Below, one piece after another: positions 60,801 through 64,000 of a DNA stretch of 64,000 bases; positions within the stretch are counted from its first letter, which is position 1; every line of letters begins with the position of its first letter. The position numbers and the translations under genes were made by a program. Location: NCBI GenBank assembly GCA_017163975.1, contig JAFFSR010000227.1, forward strand, positions 682,001 through 746,000, given 5' to 3'. The DNA is from Anastatus disparis (taxonomy: Eukaryota > Arthropoda > Insecta > Hymenoptera > Eupelmidae). Under the pieces are notes generated by a model, which was not told where the DNA came from, searched no databases, and saw only the letters and a program-made list of their open reading frames with translations.

Positions 60801-62252
60801 TTTTTTATGAAATGCATGTGCTATGGGAACAATTTCATATTCGGGAACTGGAAAATTTAAAAAAAATGTTTTTATTTATATAATAAAATACCGAAAAATA
60901 AATACGTTGAGTAAAAGGTAAATAAGTGATATTTCATGAATAGTAAATAAAATTAAGTAATTATGAGGGTTTATTTCACAAAAAGTATAACGAAATAGAT
61001 CATTTTAAATCTAAAATGACCAAGTTGTTATCAATATATCGAAATTTATGCAAATATTGTATTAAAATTTTTGAAAAATTTAAATTTTAAAGAAATTATG
61101 AATTTTGGAACATTTTTATCAGAAGTTGCTGCGTACAAGAAATTAATGTCTAAATTTATGTATAATTATGGATGTTGTCATGATTATATGAGAAAATTTT
61201 ATATAATAATTTCACACAAAAACTGATAATATTTAAAATTTTCCAAAAATTAAATAAATTTGAAAACAAGTTATCTTACTTGAATTATGGTTAGAGCCAA
61301 AAATGGTTTGAACTTCTTCAGGTGTCATTTGCTCGTGCATCTAAAAAGAACAACTTAATTAAAACTGCATAATATAATTTTTAAAGTTTTATCTGAAAGT
61401 TTAGCTTTTCTAAAAGAGGTAAGGCTTGTTTAAACGAAGAAAACTTTCCCATAACATTGAAATCCAGTTTAAAAATCCATTCAAAAAAACCGAGTAAGTA
61501 GATCTTCAAAAATAAATGTCAAATTCACTTCATCAGTTCAAAGTTGGTAAACTGTTGATTTTCTATCTTACTTTTATCAAATTTCGCCAAAAATTTGAAA
61601 AGTATATTTAATAGTATCCTTCGTAACGATTAAACAAAATTTTAATGATAGATATTCAAAATTTTATTGAAATAGGATTTAAAAATGGAAAAAAGTGTAT
61701 GTTGATCATTTTTGAGCTTTGAACCTTAATATTGAATCCACCTTATTACATTTTGAAAATCGACCAACATGATTTCTTTGAACTAATATAAGTGACATTT
61801 TTGAATATGGTTACGATACTTTAGGTAACATTGAAGTTTTGATATTTTAATGAACAAAAGTGGACGTTTAACACTTTTATCAACTTTTAACTAACATACT
61901 GACTACGCTACATTAAATTTTAGAAACAACTAGCGTACTTTCTTCACATAAGTATAAATGACAATTCCCAACTATGGAAGCTTTTTTAAGTTCTAAATAT
62001 AATTTAAAAGCAAAAATTAAAAATATTTTGTTTCACTTTTAAAATGAAGTTGTAAATTTTGCAAGTTAAATCTTATAAAGAAATTTGAAAGTAGAAATCT
62101 TGAGCTTTTAGAAACACTATTAAAAAAATTTTCTATATTTATATAATAATTATTTTTTTTCCTTTAATATATTCAACTTTTAAATAAACTACCTTAAAGC
62201 TTTGAGAAAATACAGCAACGACAGAAGATAACAAAATGAAAATTCGAAACAT
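57852..62252 (-). CDS. Secreted reprolysin-type (M12B) zinc metalloprotease, 579 aa
   Basis: Fourteen exons on the minus strand join in phase: 62252-62193, 61340-61280, 60847-60639, 60554-60462, 60307-60133, 60051-59937, 59839-59710, 59635-59439, 59354-59257, 59155-59029, 58899-58759, 58685-58559, 58481-58362, 57938-57852. Layout: signal peptide (about 1-17), a prodomain to about residue 220, a catalytic domain opening with YPQVLIVVE (225 on), the zinc site HEIGHLLGASH (417-427) with catalytic glutamate 418, and a Met-turn IMSY (methionine 442). A short cysteine-rich tail (CGKG, YCINAQCV) resembles the ADAM cysteine-rich module. There is no membrane helix, so it is probably secreted. Proteases with this layout occur in parasitoid venoms and as ordinary ADAMTS-like enzymes; tissue cannot be read here. 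Exon 8 uses the downstream AG at 59637-59636, because the upstream AG would shift the frame. Tail to tail with the odorant receptor, about 450 bases apart. Confidence 0.94.
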
Positions 62253-63480
62253 TTTTAACGATTAATGATGTCCCTGAAAATTAAAATAACGTTACATTAA
62301 TATTTTCTATTAAAATACTATATATTTAATTAGATATACATCAAAAAGATATAACATATTTCATATTATAATAGTTTACTTACCCGAACATGAAAGAAAT
62401 TACAAAAATAGGTTGTCTCTCAACGATGACATGAAAATGTGCCGAAAATCAAAAAATTACAACGTTATAAATGCGACGATATGCTTGATAAATAATGAAA
62501 AAATAATATTTGTATGCTCATATTGAAGAAAAAATTTAATGACGAAATAGACAATATTTCGTCATTGTAATATTTTGCGACGTTATTTTCCCTTATAGTT
62601 ATGTAAACGTAACCAATTTTCTTATGAATTTTCATTAATAGTTACACAATAAAATTATACAATTAATTACTAATCGTTATACGAAACTAATATTTAAATA
62701 AAAAAAAATTAGTCTGAGATCAATAGTTGATTGGTCACGGTGATAAATATTGCTTTATCACTAAGAAATTCGTACCTTTTATTGAATGTTGAAGTCTGTA
62801 AATGATAAGAAATTGACGTAAAGTTACGGTTGATTTGTGGATACAATACACGAGAAGATTTTTAAAAAATATTTTTTACTCTTTTAGTAGTGACATTCTA
62901 AACACATTATATTGAAATTCTAGTATCGATAAATAATTACTTAATTTACAAATTATAAATGATTGTTTTATAATGAATAAATAAATTTTGAATAAAATAC
63001 GTCATTTTAATCAAAAACTTATCTGCTTTTCAATCTCATGCTTATAAAAAAATTAAAACATAATGGCACTTAGCTTTCAAACTACGTAAAAATTTTAAGA
63101 GATGCATACCTATTATAGAAAATTATATTTTTTGTAACATATTTTTAAAGTTAATTTTATTGATCGTTGATAAAAACTTAATTAATAATGTTTTAAAGTA
63201 CTGTTTATTTTAACTCAAAAGACTTGTTGTAATTGTCTTTTTTCCAAAATTCAACTATGTATTTCAATGTTTAAATTTAAAAAATAGCCAACTGTTTATT
63301 TGAACAAATTATTTCAAAATTTCCATTTGAAATGTTTGATAATAAGAAAGAAATTTGACTAATATCATTAAAAAAAATTTAACATGTTGCTCAAAAATGT
63401 ATACATTTACAAATCACAATAGTCATTTTTCCATTTTAAAATTATTTTAATAATATCAAATTTTTAATGTACTAGCAATT
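62253..63480. other. 5' flank of the metalloprotease
   Basis: AT-rich, no further gene seen. The promoter of the metalloprotease should lie here; no specific motif can be supported. Confidence 0.45.
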
Positions 63481-63483
63481 TAA

Positions 63484-63660
63484 AGCGCGCTGCGCGCGCC
63501 TTGTTTTATTTGTTTATTAGTTAACATAATTCATTGAAATTTCATAATTTTATTCAAAATTTCAAATTTTCGTCACTTTTTTTATTTTAACCAATCAAAA
63601 CTGTCTTATCGTGATGACAGAATTTATCCATCACTTTTTTAAAAGAGGATCTTAATTTAC
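63484..63660 (+). repeat. Dispersed repeat, AACTGTCTTATCGTGATGA family
   Basis: Opens with GCGCGCTGCGCGCGCC and continues to TTTCGTCACTTTTTTTATTT, CCAATCAAAACTGTCTTATC and TTTTTTAAAAGAGGATC. It matches 21924-22225 and, reversed, 17643-17715. The GC-rich opening parallels the GC hairpins before the 21.9 kb copies. Confidence 0.75.
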
Positions 63661-64000
63661 CAACTTGAAATAAAATACTGATTATTTTCACATACAGACT
63701 TTTCACGTAAACTTTATGCATAAATTTATTATACATTTATTCTGTATTCATTAATTTGAAATTAAAAAAAAATATTAAAATTTTTTTTAACATGTACAAA
63801 ATATATGTGTGAAGTTCATGTGTAAAGTCTGTATGCGCACAAAATTAGTATGTTTGTGGGGCAATTTGACCAACAATTCGATGGAGAGCGACATTGGTTC
63901 AATTGGTTACAAATAGCAGATAACATACTATTGGTCATATTCATGAGATCACAAAATCAAATGCATTTGAAGTTTTATTATTTTGTTGAGATTCAAACAA
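63661..64000. other. Terminal AT-rich interval
   Basis: No gene or repeat recognised up to the window end, apart from an inverted pair near 63690-63840 (CACATACAGACTTTTCAC and GTGTAAAGTCTGTATGCGCA), which may be another small palindromic element. Confidence 0.5.

Overview
This window looks like nuclear DNA of an insect, most likely a hymenopteran and plausibly a parasitoid wasp. It is very AT-rich, has short exons with GT-AG introns, and is dense in small non-autonomous transposons. The gene content points the same way: odorant receptors of the type expanded in Hymenoptera, a tandem pair of CYP4 P450s, and a secreted reprolysin metalloprotease of the kind reported from wasp venoms. The order is inferred; no species can be named from the sequence.

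Layout. Positions 1-15.7 kb hold a minus-strand odorant receptor. Three 5' exons lie at 15686-15015. The next exon that fits in phase and family lies at 2302-2041, so the intron would be about 12.7 kb. That intron holds a 5'-truncated dead non-LTR retrotransposon (about 9550-12785), a 2.1 kb minisatellite-bearing repeat and several inverted-repeat elements. From 15.7 to 25 kb I find no convincing gene, only repeats and a tRNA-derived SINE with a perfect 12-bp target-site duplication.

From about 24.96 to 50.3 kb is a tandem duplication carrying two complete CYP4-family genes: 12 coding exons each, 510 codons each, all exon lengths identical. They differ mainly in intron content. Comparing the copies shows which transposons arrived after the duplication, because the other copy supplies the empty site. 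At least four members of one 3-bp-TSD, PIF/Harbinger-like palindromic MITE family lie in these introns, and there are two clear nested insertions.

From 52.5 to 57.4 kb is an intact plus-strand odorant receptor (6 exons, 406 codons). Tail to tail with it is a 14-exon minus-strand secreted zinc metalloprotease (579 codons, 62252-57852). The last 1.7 kb is intergenic with one dispersed repeat.

The genes are not an operon-like system. They belong to three fast-evolving families of chemosensation, oxidative metabolism and secreted proteolysis, in a transposon-rich neighbourhood. I found no CRISPR array, rRNA, functional tRNA, virus or new multigene system. The most informative content is the transposon stratigraphy of the P450 duplication, the very long odorant-receptor intron, and a non-canonical I-helix residue in both P450s.
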